Below are positions 52,017 to 61,128 of a DNA stretch of 64,000 nt, piece by piece. The stretch is from the NCBI RefSeq assembly GCF_000426185.1, contig NZ_AUEW01000007.1, positions 216,243-280,242 of the forward strand. The letters are read 5' to 3'. Under the pieces are notes generated by a model. It made no database searches. It was not told the DNA's origin and saw only the letters and a program-made list of their open reading frames with translations. The stretch comes from Cellulomonas sp. URHD0024 (GTDB lineage Bacteria > Actinomycetota > Actinomycetes > Actinomycetales > Cellulomonadaceae). The position numbers and the translations under genes were made by a program. How positions within the stretch are numbered: the first letter of the stretch is position 1; each line of letters begins with the position of its first letter.

Positions 52017-52570
52017 GTGACTCAGCAGTTCCGACGACCTTCGGTCAATGGAGTCGCTACCGCGGCACGGGTGTCCTTCGGCACGGTGTCGAACGTCCTC
52101 AACCCCGCACATGATGGCTCCGACGACGCGGGCGCGTGTCGAAGGTGTGGTCTCTGAGCTGTCGTTCGTGCGCAACGGCTCGGCACGGAAGCTGCGTCAG
52201 GGGCGATGACCACGGTCGGTGCGATCGTGCTGGACATCCGGAACCCGTTCTTCACGGACGTCGCTCGAGGCGTCGAGGACAGGGTGGCGCTCGACGACCT
52301 GACTCTGATGCTCGCCAGCTCGGACGATGACCCGGAACGAGAGGCGAAGTACGTCCTCGCTTCGAGGAGCACGGTGTCCTCGGGTCCTCGTCGGCCCGTC
52401 GCGCCGGTCGATCGTCCACCTGGCGGAGATCCGGCGCCGCGGTGTCCCGGTCGACTTCCTCGATCCGGCGCCTGCTGCCTCGGATGTGTCGTCGGTGTCG
52501 GTGGACGACGTCGGCGGGCCCTGCAGTGGGACGTCCTGTCGCTGTGGTCGGGTGTCCGCGGCGGGCTGGA
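52017..52570 (+). pseudogene. LacI-family regulator pseudogene
   Basis: The HTH is still readable from GTG 52017 (GVATAARVSFGTVSNVLNP), but the sense then jumps frames. APTTRARVEGVVSELSFVRN is in the next frame from about 52110; TTVGAIVLDIRNPFFTDVARG returns at 52206; FEEHGVLG and then VLVGPSRRSIVHLAEIRRRG sit in other frames beyond about 52350. At least four frameshifts make a functional product very unlikely. The remaining C-terminal region is not recognisable. It lies convergent to the ribose-type importer operon it may once have controlled. Confidence 0.85.
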
Positions 52571-52811
52571 GGCCGCCCACCCGCTCGGCGGGTTCGCGTC
52601 CGCAACCTGCTCGTGCAGGCGTGGGCGCTCGGCGACCTGCAGGGCGGGTTGCCGGCGATCCGCGAGGTCGTCGCCGTTCCACCGAGCTCGTCCGATGGGA
52701 ACCCGAGGGGGACCTGCGGGTCTGGGACCGCGCCGAGAACCGCCTGCGGACCTGATCACGACGACCGGGCCGCTGGCCGCTGGCAAGTCCGGGGGCCCCG
52801 CTCCGGTGGCA
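52571..52811. other. degenerate stretch between LacI pseudogene and importer
   Basis: Short readable peptides occur (NLLVQAWALGDLQGGLPAI; WEPEGDLRVWDRAENRLRT), but no intact gene. It is probably further decayed coding sequence. Confidence 0.35.
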
Positions 52812-53873
52812 CTACGCAGAACCGAGGCCGCGGCTCCGGCCGAGGTAGTGGGACAGCGCGACGGCGATCAGCAGAGCGGCTCCGTTGAACACCGGGCTGG
52901 CCCACGAGCTGGCGCCGGCGAGCGTCAGCCCACTGACGGCGACCGAGACGAAGAGGACTCCCACGAGAGCCCCCACGATGTTGAAGAAGCCGGGGCGCAC
53001 GGACGTCGCACCGAGGAACGCGGCTGCCAGTGCGGGGAAGAGCAGCGTCGTTCCGGAGTCCGCAGTCGCGGAGCCGGCACGGGACAGCGCCAACACCCCG
53101 ACCACTCCAGCGACTGCGCCGGCGAGCATGAAGGTCAGCGTCGATGATCGACGCACCGGAATGCCGACGAGCGTGGCCGCTCGGCGGTTCGCGCCGATGG
53201 CGTAGAGCCCCCGACCGAACGGCGTCTGTGCGAGCAGGTACCAGAGCGCCAAGGCGATGACGGCTACGACATACACCACCTGCGGGACGCCGAGCAGGGT
53301 GGTCGAACCGAAGTGGGCGAGCCGAGGATCGAGTCCGGTCAGGATGGTCTGCCCCGACGTGTACCACTGGATCAGGCCACCGAGCAGGGTTGCCATCCCC
53401 AACGTCGTGACGAACGAGTTCAGACCCACAACCGTCACGAGAAGGCCGTTGACGAGCCCGACGAGGATGCCCACGCCTATCCCGGCGGTCATGGCAATGC
53501 CGAGAGGCAGGTCGTGGAAGCTCATCAGACCGGCTGTCAGGACCGCCGACGCCGCCGCCACGGCGCCGAGGGAGAAGTCGAAGTACCCGCACACCAGCGG
53601 GAGGACGACCGCCAGGGCGAGCAGTGCCACCGTGGCCTGGTTCCCGAGCAGGACAGCCAGGTTCTGAGAGGTGGCAAAGGTCTCTCGGGTCGACGGGTTA
53701 AGGGCGAAGAACACAGCGACGACGGCGACGAGGCCGAGGAGCGCGTGGCGCTCTGCAAGACCGCGGATGCGATGGCCGGACCCCGAGCGGGTCCTCGCCT
53801 TGGTCTCGTGTCCCTCTGCCGGGCCCGCGTCGGTGGGGACGGTGGCGACTGTGCCCGTCTCGTCGATGGTCAT
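52812..53873 (-). CDS. ribose-type (CUT2) ABC importer permease
   Basis: A 353-aa RbsC/XylH-like permease with about eight to ten membrane segments (for example LLGLVAVVAVFFALNP, VALLALAVVLPLVCGYFDFSLGA, GVGILVGLVNGLLV). FDFSLGAVAAASAVL corresponds to the conserved D(L/F)SVG region, and GANRRAATLVGIPVRR is the cytoplasmic loop typical of this family. The ATG at 53873 overlaps the ATPase stop by 4 bp. It is the last gene of a binding protein-ATPase-permease operon. Confidence 0.93.
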   Translation of the reverse strand: MTIDETGTVATVPTDAGPAEGHETKARTRSGSGHRIRGLAERHALLGLVAVVAVFFALNPSTRETFATSQNLAVLLGNQATVALLALAVVLPLVCGYFDFSLGAVAAASAVLTAGLMSFHDLPLGIAMTAGIGVGILVGLVNGLLVTVVGLNSFVTTLGMATLLGGLIQWYTSGQTILTGLDPRLAHFGSTTLLGVPQVVYVVAVIALALWYLLAQTPFGRGLYAIGANRRAATLVGIPVRRSSTLTFMLAGAVAGVVGVLALSRAGSATADSGTTLLFPALAAAFLGATSVRPGFFNIVGALVGVLFVSVAVSGLTLAGASSWASPVFNGAALLIAVALSHYLGRSRGLGSA

Positions 53874-55507
53874 AGAGGGCTCCGTGGGCTGGGGGTGGGC
53901 GGGGCGTCGGACATCTGGGTCAGGGTGAGCAAGGCGTCGGCGGTGAGCTCCCCGTCCGCGAGCTCGGCAGCGATGCGCCCGTCGCGGATCACCAGGACGC
54001 GGTCGCAGAGGACGGCCAGCTCGTCCAAGTCGGACGACGCGACCAGGACGCCGCACCCTCGGGCGGCCGCTTCCCGCACGGCGTCGTAGATGTCGACCCG
54101 GCTCATGACGTCGACTCCCTGGGTCGGCTCGTCGAGCAGGAGGAGGCTGGGTCGACGACGGAGCCAGCGCGCGAGGATCACCTTCTGCTGGTTCCCGCCC
54201 GAGAGCACCGAGAACGGCGCCTCGGGAGCGCCACTGCGAACTCGGTAGCGGTGGACCAGCTCGCGGGCGTCCGCGTTCTCCTTCGTGGCGTTCATGCCCG
54301 TCAGGCGCCAGTAGATCGAGCGCACGGTGACGGACAGGTTGTCCCGGATCGAGAGCTGCGCAAAGGCGGCGTCGCCGGGGCGGTCCTCCGGGACGAACGA
54401 GACGCCCGCCCGCATCCGAGCGCCTGTACCGGCCGAGGACCGCGCTCCGGCGGCGCCGTGCACGATGATCTCGCCGGCGACCGGGCGGTGCTGCCCGAAG
54501 ACGGTACGCAGCAGGGAGCTCCGGCCGGAGCCGACAAGGCCCGTGACCCCGACGACCTCACCACGTCGCACCTCCAGATCCACGCCACGCAGAGGTCCTC
54601 CGTGCAGACCTCGGACCGCCAGGACGGCGTGCTCCTGGTACGGAGCCCGGTCGGTCGAGCTGCGCGTCGGAGGGCGCGCAATCAGCCGCGGCCTCGTGGA
54701 GCCGGTCATGTGCGAGACGAGCTCCTCCTCTTCCGGACGGCGGTCGACGATCTGCGCGACCGTGCGCCCGTCGCGGAAGACGGTGAAGTCGTCGCTGACC
54801 GTCAGGACCTCGGGCATCCGGTGCGATACCAGCAGGACGGTCTGCCCACGCTCTGCTCGACGCCGGACCGCGTCGAGCAGAGCGATGGACTCCTGGTGAG
54901 GCAGGGCCGCCGTCGGCTCGTCCAACACGAGGATCAGGCGGCCCTGCGGATCGGGGTCCTGCAGCGCGCGACAGATGGCGACGAGCGTGCGCTGCGCGGG
55001 TGCGAGTGCACCCACGGGCGTCGTCGGGTCGGCGTCTATCTCGTACGCGTCGAGGAGCTGTCGGACGTGTCGGTTCAGGGTGCTCCACCGGATCCGGCCG
55101 AAGCCACGGGTCGGGTAGCCGCCCTGCAGTGCGACGTTCTCCGCGACCGACAGCTCGGGGAAGAGCCCCAGGTCCTGATGGACGAAGCGGAACCCGGCCT
55201 CCCATGCGGAACGGGCCCCGTATTCGGAGGCATCCCAGGTCTTTCGCCTCGTCTCGATCCGGCCGGAGTCGGCCCGGTGCACGCCCGCCAGCACCTTGAT
55301 GATGGTGCTCTTGCCGCTCCCGTTGCCTCCGACCAAAGCATGCACGGTCCCTGCCCGGAGGGTCAGGACCGCGCGGTCGAGTGCGGCGGTGCCGCCGAAC
55401 CGCTTGGTGAGACCGGACACGTGCAGGACGGACCGGCTCTGGTTGCCGTCCTGCAACGCGCCGTTCGCACCGTCATCCGTCTGGAGCGCAGAGCTGTCGG
55501 TACTCAC
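53870..55507 (-). CDS. ribose-type (CUT2) ABC importer ATPase, two nucleotide-binding domains
   Basis: A 545-aa RbsA-like tandem ATPase. Domain 1 has Walker A GGNGSGKST and Walker B LILVLDEPTAAL, but a degenerate signature (LAPAQRTLVAI) in place of the usual LS-x-G-Q. Domain 2 has the expected degenerate Walker A (GLVGSGRSS), an intact signature LSGGNQQKVILARWL and Walker B LLLLDEPTQGVDV. Asymmetric sites are normal for CUT2 ATPases. GTG 55507 follows GGGGAGAAG. It lies between the binding-protein and permease genes. Confidence 0.93.
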   Translation of the reverse strand: MSTDSSALQTDDGANGALQDGNQSRSVLHVSGLTKRFGGTAALDRAVLTLRAGTVHALVGGNGSGKSTIIKVLAGVHRADSGRIETRRKTWDASEYGARSAWEAGFRFVHQDLGLFPELSVAENVALQGGYPTRGFGRIRWSTLNRHVRQLLDAYEIDADPTTPVGALAPAQRTLVAICRALQDPDPQGRLILVLDEPTAALPHQESIALLDAVRRRAERGQTVLLVSHRMPEVLTVSDDFTVFRDGRTVAQIVDRRPEEEELVSHMTGSTRPRLIARPPTRSSTDRAPYQEHAVLAVRGLHGGPLRGVDLEVRRGEVVGVTGLVGSGRSSLLRTVFGQHRPVAGEIIVHGAAGARSSAGTGARMRAGVSFVPEDRPGDAAFAQLSIRDNLSVTVRSIYWRLTGMNATKENADARELVHRYRVRSGAPEAPFSVLSGGNQQKVILARWLRRRPSLLLLDEPTQGVDVMSRVDIYDAVREAAARGCGVLVASSDLDELAVLCDRVLVIRDGRIAAELADGELTADALLTLTQMSDAPPTPSPRSPL

Positions 55508-55564
55508 GGGCTTCTCCCCTGGTGGCGTGGGCGGTCGGGACCAGTGGACGCACGATGGGTCTGG

Positions 55565-56734
55565 TCAGAGGCCCCAGAGATTTCGGTAGGCAGCCCTGAA
55601 GTCGACGCCTGGGTCGTAGTCCCCGGTCGGCGGAAGACCGTGCTCGGCGTCGATGACCTGCTGGCCTTCACCGGTCGCCTGCACCTCCTCGCCGTTGAGC
55701 ACGCGGATCGCCGTGTCGACCGATCCCCAGCCGCCCCACTCGGTGGAGTAGCCCACGATCGCGTCCAGGCCCGCTCCGGCGCGGATCGCCTCGACCGTCG
55801 ACGCATCTCCGAAGCCACTGATCACGGCGAGCTGGTCGGAGCGACCGGAGGCGACGATGCCCTGGCCGAGGCCGGCCGTGACCCAGGCGCCCATCGGGAT
55901 GTAGACGGCGTTCGCGTCATCTGCTTGCAGCAGGGCGGTCTGGAACTTCTGGCCGATCGCACCGCTCACGAGGTCGTTGTTCGAGATCTCGAGGTTGCCG
56001 ACGACGTCGCAGCCTTCGCACGTCGCAATCTCGGAAGCGAAGGCCGACCTCTGCCAGGGGCCCCACAAGGGGTCGCTGAAGGAGAGCTGGAGGACCTTGG
56101 CCTTTCCATCGGTCTTGCCGATGATCCAGTCGGCGGCGAGCTTGCCGGAAAGGTTCCAGAAGTCGTGCACGTTCACGCCTTCCAGCGGGATGCGCTCCGT
56201 CGCCCACAGCGCTTCGCTGCCGGCTGAGTTGCAGTCGGCGCCCCCGCCGCCGACGACGGTGACGCCTGCAGCCTTCGCCTCGACGAAGGGTTGCTGGATC
56301 GAGATGCAGTCGATACCGATAGGAATGATGACGTTGGCACCCGCACCGATGGCCTGGCGGACGCAGCTGCCCCAGCCCTCGGGGTTGAGCTGACCGTCGC
56401 AGACGTTCACGGTCCAACCGGCAGCCTCCGCGGCCTCCTGCGAGGCCGCGACCGGCGTGGCGCAGGAGGGGGCCTGCTGGCCGCAGGAGATAACCCAGAG
56501 GTCGATGTCCTTGGGAGGGACGGTCGGTACGGTGGGCGGCGCACCGGTCTTGCCCGCGTAGGCGTTCTCGAGGGCGACCGCAGCGTTGCTTGCCGTGCTC
56601 TCCGGGGTGGCTGCTGGTGAGGCCGTCGGCTGGTCGCTGACGACTTGGGACGGGGAGCTGCAGGCTGCACCGCACAGGACGGCGGTAGCTGCCAGGATGG
56701 CGGCGATTGCCCGCGCGCACACACGATTCGACAT
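55565..56734 (-). CDS. ribose-type sugar-binding lipoprotein
   Basis: A 389-aa periplasmic-binding-protein (RbsB-like, type 1 fold). A signal peptide with lipobox GAAC places the lipidated Cys near residue 25. The first strand is IDLWVISCGQQAPSCATPVA, then AIGAGANVIIPIGIDC and the C-terminal AGLDAIVGYSTEWGGWG. The several cysteines in the mature part (C in SCGQQAPSC, VCDGQ, SCVRQ, DCNSAG, CEGC) are unusual for this family. ATG 56734 has AGAGG upstream; the longer frame upstream is not credible. The ligand is unknown; it should serve the ATPase and permease downstream. Confidence 0.92.
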   Translation of the reverse strand: MSNRVCARAIAAILAATAVLCGAACSSPSQVVSDQPTASPAATPESTASNAAVALENAYAGKTGAPPTVPTVPPKDIDLWVISCGQQAPSCATPVAASQEAAEAAGWTVNVCDGQLNPEGWGSCVRQAIGAGANVIIPIGIDCISIQQPFVEAKAAGVTVVGGGGADCNSAGSEALWATERIPLEGVNVHDFWNLSGKLAADWIIGKTDGKAKVLQLSFSDPLWGPWQRSAFASEIATCEGCDVVGNLEISNNDLVSGAIGQKFQTALLQADDANAVYIPMGAWVTAGLGQGIVASGRSDQLAVISGFGDASTVEAIRAGAGLDAIVGYSTEWGGWGSVDTAIRVLNGEEVQATGEGQQVIDAEHGLPPTGDYDPGVDFRAAYRNLWGL

Positions 56735-56843
56735 GGGACCTCTTCCAGAGCTACCGGCTCCGGCGTCATTGCACGGAGGTAGTTCCATTCGAAGCCGGCT
56801 TTTTGACGACGCTTCTTCACGTCTCAGGACCGGGCTCCTTGGG

Positions 56844-56860
56844 TGCTTCATATGGAAGCA
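56844..56860. promoter_or_regulatory. LacI-like dyad upstream of the binding-protein gene
   Basis: TGCTTC (56844-56849) and GAAGCA (56855-56860) are perfect 6-bp arms with a 5-bp spacer, 110 bp before the start codon of the importer operon. It may be the operator of the regulator now reduced to a pseudogene at 52017. Confidence 0.5.
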
Positions 56861-57018
56861 TTGCTGTGCTGCGCCGGGAAATCACAACTCGCAATGGTCG
56901 CCATCCGTTTGCTGAATGCGAGCCGGAGAATACCGCGGCGGGAGGAGCTGCCGCCGAGGGCTGCGCCCGATCGCGCGAGGGCGACCGGACGCAGCTCTGC
57001 GGCGACAGCCGGCGTGGC

Positions 57019-58932
57019 TCAGCCCGGGTACTCGGAGAGCCGTGCGGACGACGCGAAGCCCGGCACGACCTGGTTGGGCAGGCTCGCGTCCACGGGGGTG
57101 CCGTGTTCGTTGACCATGTGCCGGATGCCGCCCCCGAGGGCGATCGTGGCGTTCGTCATCGACCTGAGTCGGACAGAGGTGGCCGCCGGCGCCTCGACGG
57201 AGGTCCACGCGTGCACCGGCGCACCGGCGAACGTCGAGCTCGTGAACAGCGAGTAGATCGCGGTGCCCGTCGCCGAATGCACCCTGACGCTCGGCGAGAC
57301 CTTGTAGGACGCGTAGCCCTCGCGCGTCCCGTCCATCCAGGCGGTCTGACTCGGCGGGTCGTACGGGAACTCGCTCTGGTAGAACACCGTCGCGCCGCGC
57401 TCGCCGTTCCACACCGTCTGGTTCTTCTGGTTGTGCTCGACGAAGAGGCCGAGCGCGGTGACGTCGGTACCGTTGACGACGAGCCCGTGGTCGCTCGTGT
57501 TGCTCGTCCAGCCCACGCCGGCGCCATGGTCGGCACGCCACAGCCAGGTGTTGTCGAGGATGACCTTGCTCTGGTTGACCTCGAGCATGGTCGACGTCGA
57601 CCCGGCCTGTGCGCCACCGACGCGCACGAAGATGTCGGTGAGCGAGGTGGGTCGCAGGGCGTCGCCGATGCCGTTCGCGGCGCCGGTGCCGACCTTCACC
57701 ACGACTCGGGAGCCCGGTCCGGCGTCGACGATCAGGCTGGACAGGACGACGTTCTGGACGTCGGCGACCTCGATCGCCGCCTGAGCGCCGGTGGGTGCCA
57801 GGGTGGCGTAGCCCATGCCCATCACGACCGTGCCTGCACGCGTGACCTTCAGGGGAGCGGTGAGCCGGTAGACACCGGGCGTGAGGAGAAGGTTCTTGCC
57901 GGCCGACAGTGCGGCGTTCATCGTCGCGGCGGAGTCGCTGGGTCGGGCGATGTAGAACTGTCCGAGGCCGATCCGGGTGCCGGCACCGGCGTCCGTCGCC
58001 CAGCGCACACCGGAGGTGTTGGTGCCTGCGTCGGGAACGAACACCGAGTAGGAGCTGCCGTTCAGGGTCAGGAACGGAGCCGGACGTGAGACCGGTGTCG
58101 ACGGGATCGCCGTGATGCCACGGCCCGTCAGGTCGGTGGCGGGAGCACCCTTGACGCCGGAGAAGACGAGGTTCGCCGAGCCTCCGCTCCAGCTGCCGAT
58201 CTGGCTGTCGCGCGTGTAGTACTGCGCCTGGCCCGGTCCGCGGTCGCCGCCGCTGTTGACGTCGCCGGTGATGCGGCTGTCCGCGATCTCGGCACCGAAG
58301 AGGGTGGCGCCGTAGGCGCCGTTCAGGTCGAGGTTGCCCTCGATCTGGACCCGACGGAGGGAGGACGCCTGGGAGGTCGCCCAGCGCATCGTGCGTGGCC
58401 CTGCGACGCCCTCCGGCCTCGACCGCTCGGCGTCGGTGCCGACCGGTCGCTGGATCGGGTTGATCGAGACGTTCGACAGTGCGCGGTAGAAGTTCGTCAG
58501 GCCGTCCGACGAGCCGTCGGCACCCTGGCGGGGCTCGGAGTGGAGCGCACCGTTGATCTTGACGTCGGTGGGTGCGTTGCCGAGTCCGGCGATCGACGTG
58601 TAGTAGCCAACCTCGGAGTTGACGATGCCCTCGGCCGTCGCCGGGTCGTTCTGACCCTTGGCGCTTCCGTAGGCGCCGGCCTGGAAGTAGACGGCGTGTC
58701 GGCCGGCGCTGAATTCCGACTCGGTCGAGATGCTGCGCAGGTACGCGTTGATCTCGGCCACGGGTGTCTTCGGGTCGAAGATCTTGACGTTCGGTCCGAA
58801 GTCGGGCGTGCCCTCAGCCGCCACAGCGGGCAGGACCGCGAGACCACTCACGAGAAGCGATCCGGTCAGTCCTGCGAGGGCAAAAGTGACCCATCGCGAC
58901 CTCGTAGTCTGTCGCGTCGGTGTGGGCTGCAT
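57019..58932 (-). CDS. secreted right-handed beta-helix protein (pectin-lyase fold, GH55-like)
   Basis: A 637-aa exported protein. A signal peptide (VTFALAGLTGSLLVSGLAVLPAVAA, shown in part: cleavage after AVAA near residue 40) precedes a long repetitive body: VKIFDPKTPVAEINAYLRS, ISINPIQ-like turns, FYIARPSDSAATMNAALSAG, LLLTPGVYRLTAPLKV, LVVNGTDVTALGLFVEHNQK and VWNGERGATVFYQSEFPYD. Two halves with similar openings suggest a two-helix layout as in GH55 beta-1,3-glucanases. I cannot identify catalytic residues, so the activity is open. ATG 58932 has GAGAGG upstream. It lies upstream of the ribose-type importer genes on the same strand, separated by 284 bp. Confidence 0.8.
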   Translation of the reverse strand: MQPTPTRQTTRSRWVTFALAGLTGSLLVSGLAVLPAVAAEGTPDFGPNVKIFDPKTPVAEINAYLRSISTESEFSAGRHAVYFQAGAYGSAKGQNDPATAEGIVNSEVGYYTSIAGLGNAPTDVKINGALHSEPRQGADGSSDGLTNFYRALSNVSINPIQRPVGTDAERSRPEGVAGPRTMRWATSQASSLRRVQIEGNLDLNGAYGATLFGAEIADSRITGDVNSGGDRGPGQAQYYTRDSQIGSWSGGSANLVFSGVKGAPATDLTGRGITAIPSTPVSRPAPFLTLNGSSYSVFVPDAGTNTSGVRWATDAGAGTRIGLGQFYIARPSDSAATMNAALSAGKNLLLTPGVYRLTAPLKVTRAGTVVMGMGYATLAPTGAQAAIEVADVQNVVLSSLIVDAGPGSRVVVKVGTGAANGIGDALRPTSLTDIFVRVGGAQAGSTSTMLEVNQSKVILDNTWLWRADHGAGVGWTSNTSDHGLVVNGTDVTALGLFVEHNQKNQTVWNGERGATVFYQSEFPYDPPSQTAWMDGTREGYASYKVSPSVRVHSATGTAIYSLFTSSTFAGAPVHAWTSVEAPAATSVRLRSMTNATIALGGGIRHMVNEHGTPVDASLPNQVVPGFASSARLSEYPG

Positions 58933-59528
58933 GGTGATCCTCTCGTCTGTGAAGCGTGTGCGGGGCCCAGGTGAAGCGGGCCCGGGCTCGTCGCCGCGAT
59001 TGCCGTGGCGAGCCATGTCGCAGCACGTCGCACCCGCTGTTGCGGCCTCGCGGACCGGCGGTAGGGGTCGGATGCTTCGAGCTGCTGCGCACCCGACGAC
59101 CGCTGACATTCGGAGCTGCGCGTTCGTCATCGAAGGTGCAGTCGTCGCTCAGGTCGCCGGGATGAACTGAGCCGTCTCGGCGACGTCACGCACTTCCGAG
59201 GGCTCTCCGGTGGCGATCAGCTCGTCATTGACTGGTTCGCCGTCACGCAGCCTGGGGCAACTACGCGTCTCTTCGGAAGACAGTTTTGGCAATTCGCGAC
59301 ATCACATGAATTGATGTGGGACACCGACTCGACAAGATCGCCCCATTGTGCCGTTCCACGGTTGATTCATCGAGGAGCCCGTCCGGACCGCTTCCGCCGG
59401 GAGTGCCGAATCAACCGCTTTACCGCGTCGATCTGGCCAGACGGGTGGTGAATGGCTGGACCATGGCCGTAACCGCGTTCCGGGCCACCGCTGAGCTCAC
59501 CAGCGGGTAGCGCGACCGCGGCGTTCGA
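58933..59528. other. long upstream region of the beta-helix gene
   Basis: No gene I can support. It is more AT-rich near 59275-59420, and a dyad ACATCA/TGATGT (59299-59304, 59312-59317) lies in that part. The gene to the right ends at 59529, so this region should hold the promoter of the beta-helix gene. Confidence 0.45.
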
Positions 59529-60572
59529 CTATTCAGCGTCGGTGACCTCGAGCGCGATGACCTTGCTCCCGTACGTCAGAGCACCGGCGAACACCTGCGC
59601 GGCGACCTCGTCGGGAAACCGCACCTGCATCTCGGTGCCGCGGATGGGCGCCAAGACCTGCGCCGCGGAGAGCTCCAGACCGTCCGCCGTGATCGCCATC
59701 TGGTTGGCGGGGGGCACCGCACTCGCCAGCTGGGTCGTCAGGTTGGTCAGTGCGGCCTCCCCTTCGCGGGTGAGGACGTACGTCACGGTGTTCCGGTCGA
59801 TGCTCACCGCGGAGATGTCTGCCGCCGTCAGGGGCGCTCCGCCGAGCAGGTACTTGCGTGACCCGTCGGCAGCACATGCCACGGCGCCGGAGTCCGGGGC
59901 AGGTTGCTGTGCCGGTGCCGGCCTGGTGCAGTCCGTCGACGTGTACGCCTGCGCGAGATCCGCCGTCACGTAGAAGGTCGCGTCGCCCGGCCAGGACGGG
60001 GTCGATGCGGATCCGGGAGTCGCCACGGTGCCCGACCCGGCCATCGGGTCCGCGTCATCGATCACCGGGCGGAACTGGGCGCCGCTGCCCGCCACCAGTG
60101 AGGCCGCCTGCTCGGCCGTCGCTGGTGCCGGGAACACCACCAGGACCGATCGCCCATCGGTCCCGACCTTCGCGTCGTCGTCGATCCGCGAGGACAGGTA
60201 GACCGCCGCGGCATGCACGAGGGCCTTGTCCGAGCCCGGCGTCGGCGTCAGCACGTAGCGCGTCGCACCCGCGGCCGGCGTAGGTGCCGGGGCAGCGACC
60301 GCATTGCCGCGACCCGGCGTGGACGTCGCCAAGGCGACGGCGCCGGCCCACGCGGCCACACCCACGGCGCCCAGGACGAGGCCGGCGATCGACAAGCCGC
60401 GGTTCGTCGCGTGACCCTGTCGCACTGCTCTCAAGCCCAGGACCCCGAACGGGACGGCGATGATGCTGAGTCCGACGATGCCGGATGCCAGCGAGGCGAC
60501 CGCGAACCAGTTCTGGCTCGTGTCCCTGTCTTCGCTCGCCAGACTGGTGGGGGTTTGCTGAGGCGCCGTCAT
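59529..60572 (-). CDS. membrane protein with DUF4190-like N-terminus and SecD-like extracellular domain
   Basis: A 347-aa protein. Two membrane segments near the N-terminus (VASLASGIVGLSIIAVPFGVLG and LSIAGLVLGAVGVAAWAGAVAL, with a GLRAVRQGHATNRG loop) match the DUF4190 pattern. The remaining ~250 residues are extracellular. Near the C-terminus VRFPDEVAAQVFAGALTYGS and VTYVLTREGEAALTNLT resemble the P1 domain of SecD, which in small actinobacterial proteins has no known role. The ATG at 60572 was chosen because it precedes the first membrane segment. It lies 22 bp after a small membrane-protein gene. Confidence 0.78.
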   Translation of the reverse strand: MTAPQQTPTSLASEDRDTSQNWFAVASLASGIVGLSIIAVPFGVLGLRAVRQGHATNRGLSIAGLVLGAVGVAAWAGAVALATSTPGRGNAVAAPAPTPAAGATRYVLTPTPGSDKALVHAAAVYLSSRIDDDAKVGTDGRSVLVVFPAPATAEQAASLVAGSGAQFRPVIDDADPMAGSGTVATPGSASTPSWPGDATFYVTADLAQAYTSTDCTRPAPAQQPAPDSGAVACAADGSRKYLLGGAPLTAADISAVSIDRNTVTYVLTREGEAALTNLTTQLASAVPPANQMAITADGLELSAAQVLAPIRGTEMQVRFPDEVAAQVFAGALTYGSKVIALEVTDAE

Positions 60573-60594
60573 TGCCGTTGCTTCCTCTCCTCGG

Positions 60595-60903
60595 TCAGGA
60601 CTGCGACCGGTCGTGCCCGAGCGACTTCCCGGACCCAGCGCGGCGCTCACGTTCGGCCGCGAGGATCCGCTTGGCCTCGACGGTGGTGAGGCCAAGCTCC
60701 TTGAGGAGCCGACGCTGCGGGCTCACCGCCAGCAGAGCAGCTACCACACCAAGGACGAGGCCGATCATCGGCGGACCGCCCGCCGCCACGAGCCCGATGT
60801 AGACCCCCAGCGCAACGATCGACGTCACCCAGAGGGAGACCTTGCTGTTGCGATGGGAACGGATCAACCTGTCGAGCTCGTCCTGCCGCAAGATCCGTAC
60901 CAT
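60595..60903 (-). CDS. small membrane protein, unknown
   Basis: A 102-aa protein. A charged N-terminus (MVRILRQDELDRLIRSHRN) is followed by two hydrophobic stretches (VSLWVTSIVALGVYIGLVA and MIGLVLGVVAALLAV) and a basic, coiled-coil-like C-terminus (EAKRILAAERERRAG). I do not recognise the family. It is the first gene of a two-gene operon with the SecD-like protein and is divergent from the STAND ATPase gene, with 225 bp between. Confidence 0.75.
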   Translation of the reverse strand: MVRILRQDELDRLIRSHRNSKVSLWVTSIVALGVYIGLVAAGGPPMIGLVLGVVAALLAVSPQRRLLKELGLTTVEAKRILAAERERRAGSGKSLGHDRSQS

Positions 60904-61128
60904 GGTGTGTCGCCTCCCACTCGGGCGTCGGCGCCCGCCGTCGCTTGCGCCGACCGTAGGTGGAACCGCGTCGCGGCGTCGGACGGGTCTTCGACGCGGC
61001 ACGGGTTCGCGCAGGTCAGCGCCCCGTAGCAGCCGGCAAGCCGGCCCCGGAGCGGCCCGGTGCGGGGCATCCGGGGACGCCACGCCACTTCCCCTACACT
61101 CGCCGCAAGCCTGCGTGAGGAGGCACGG

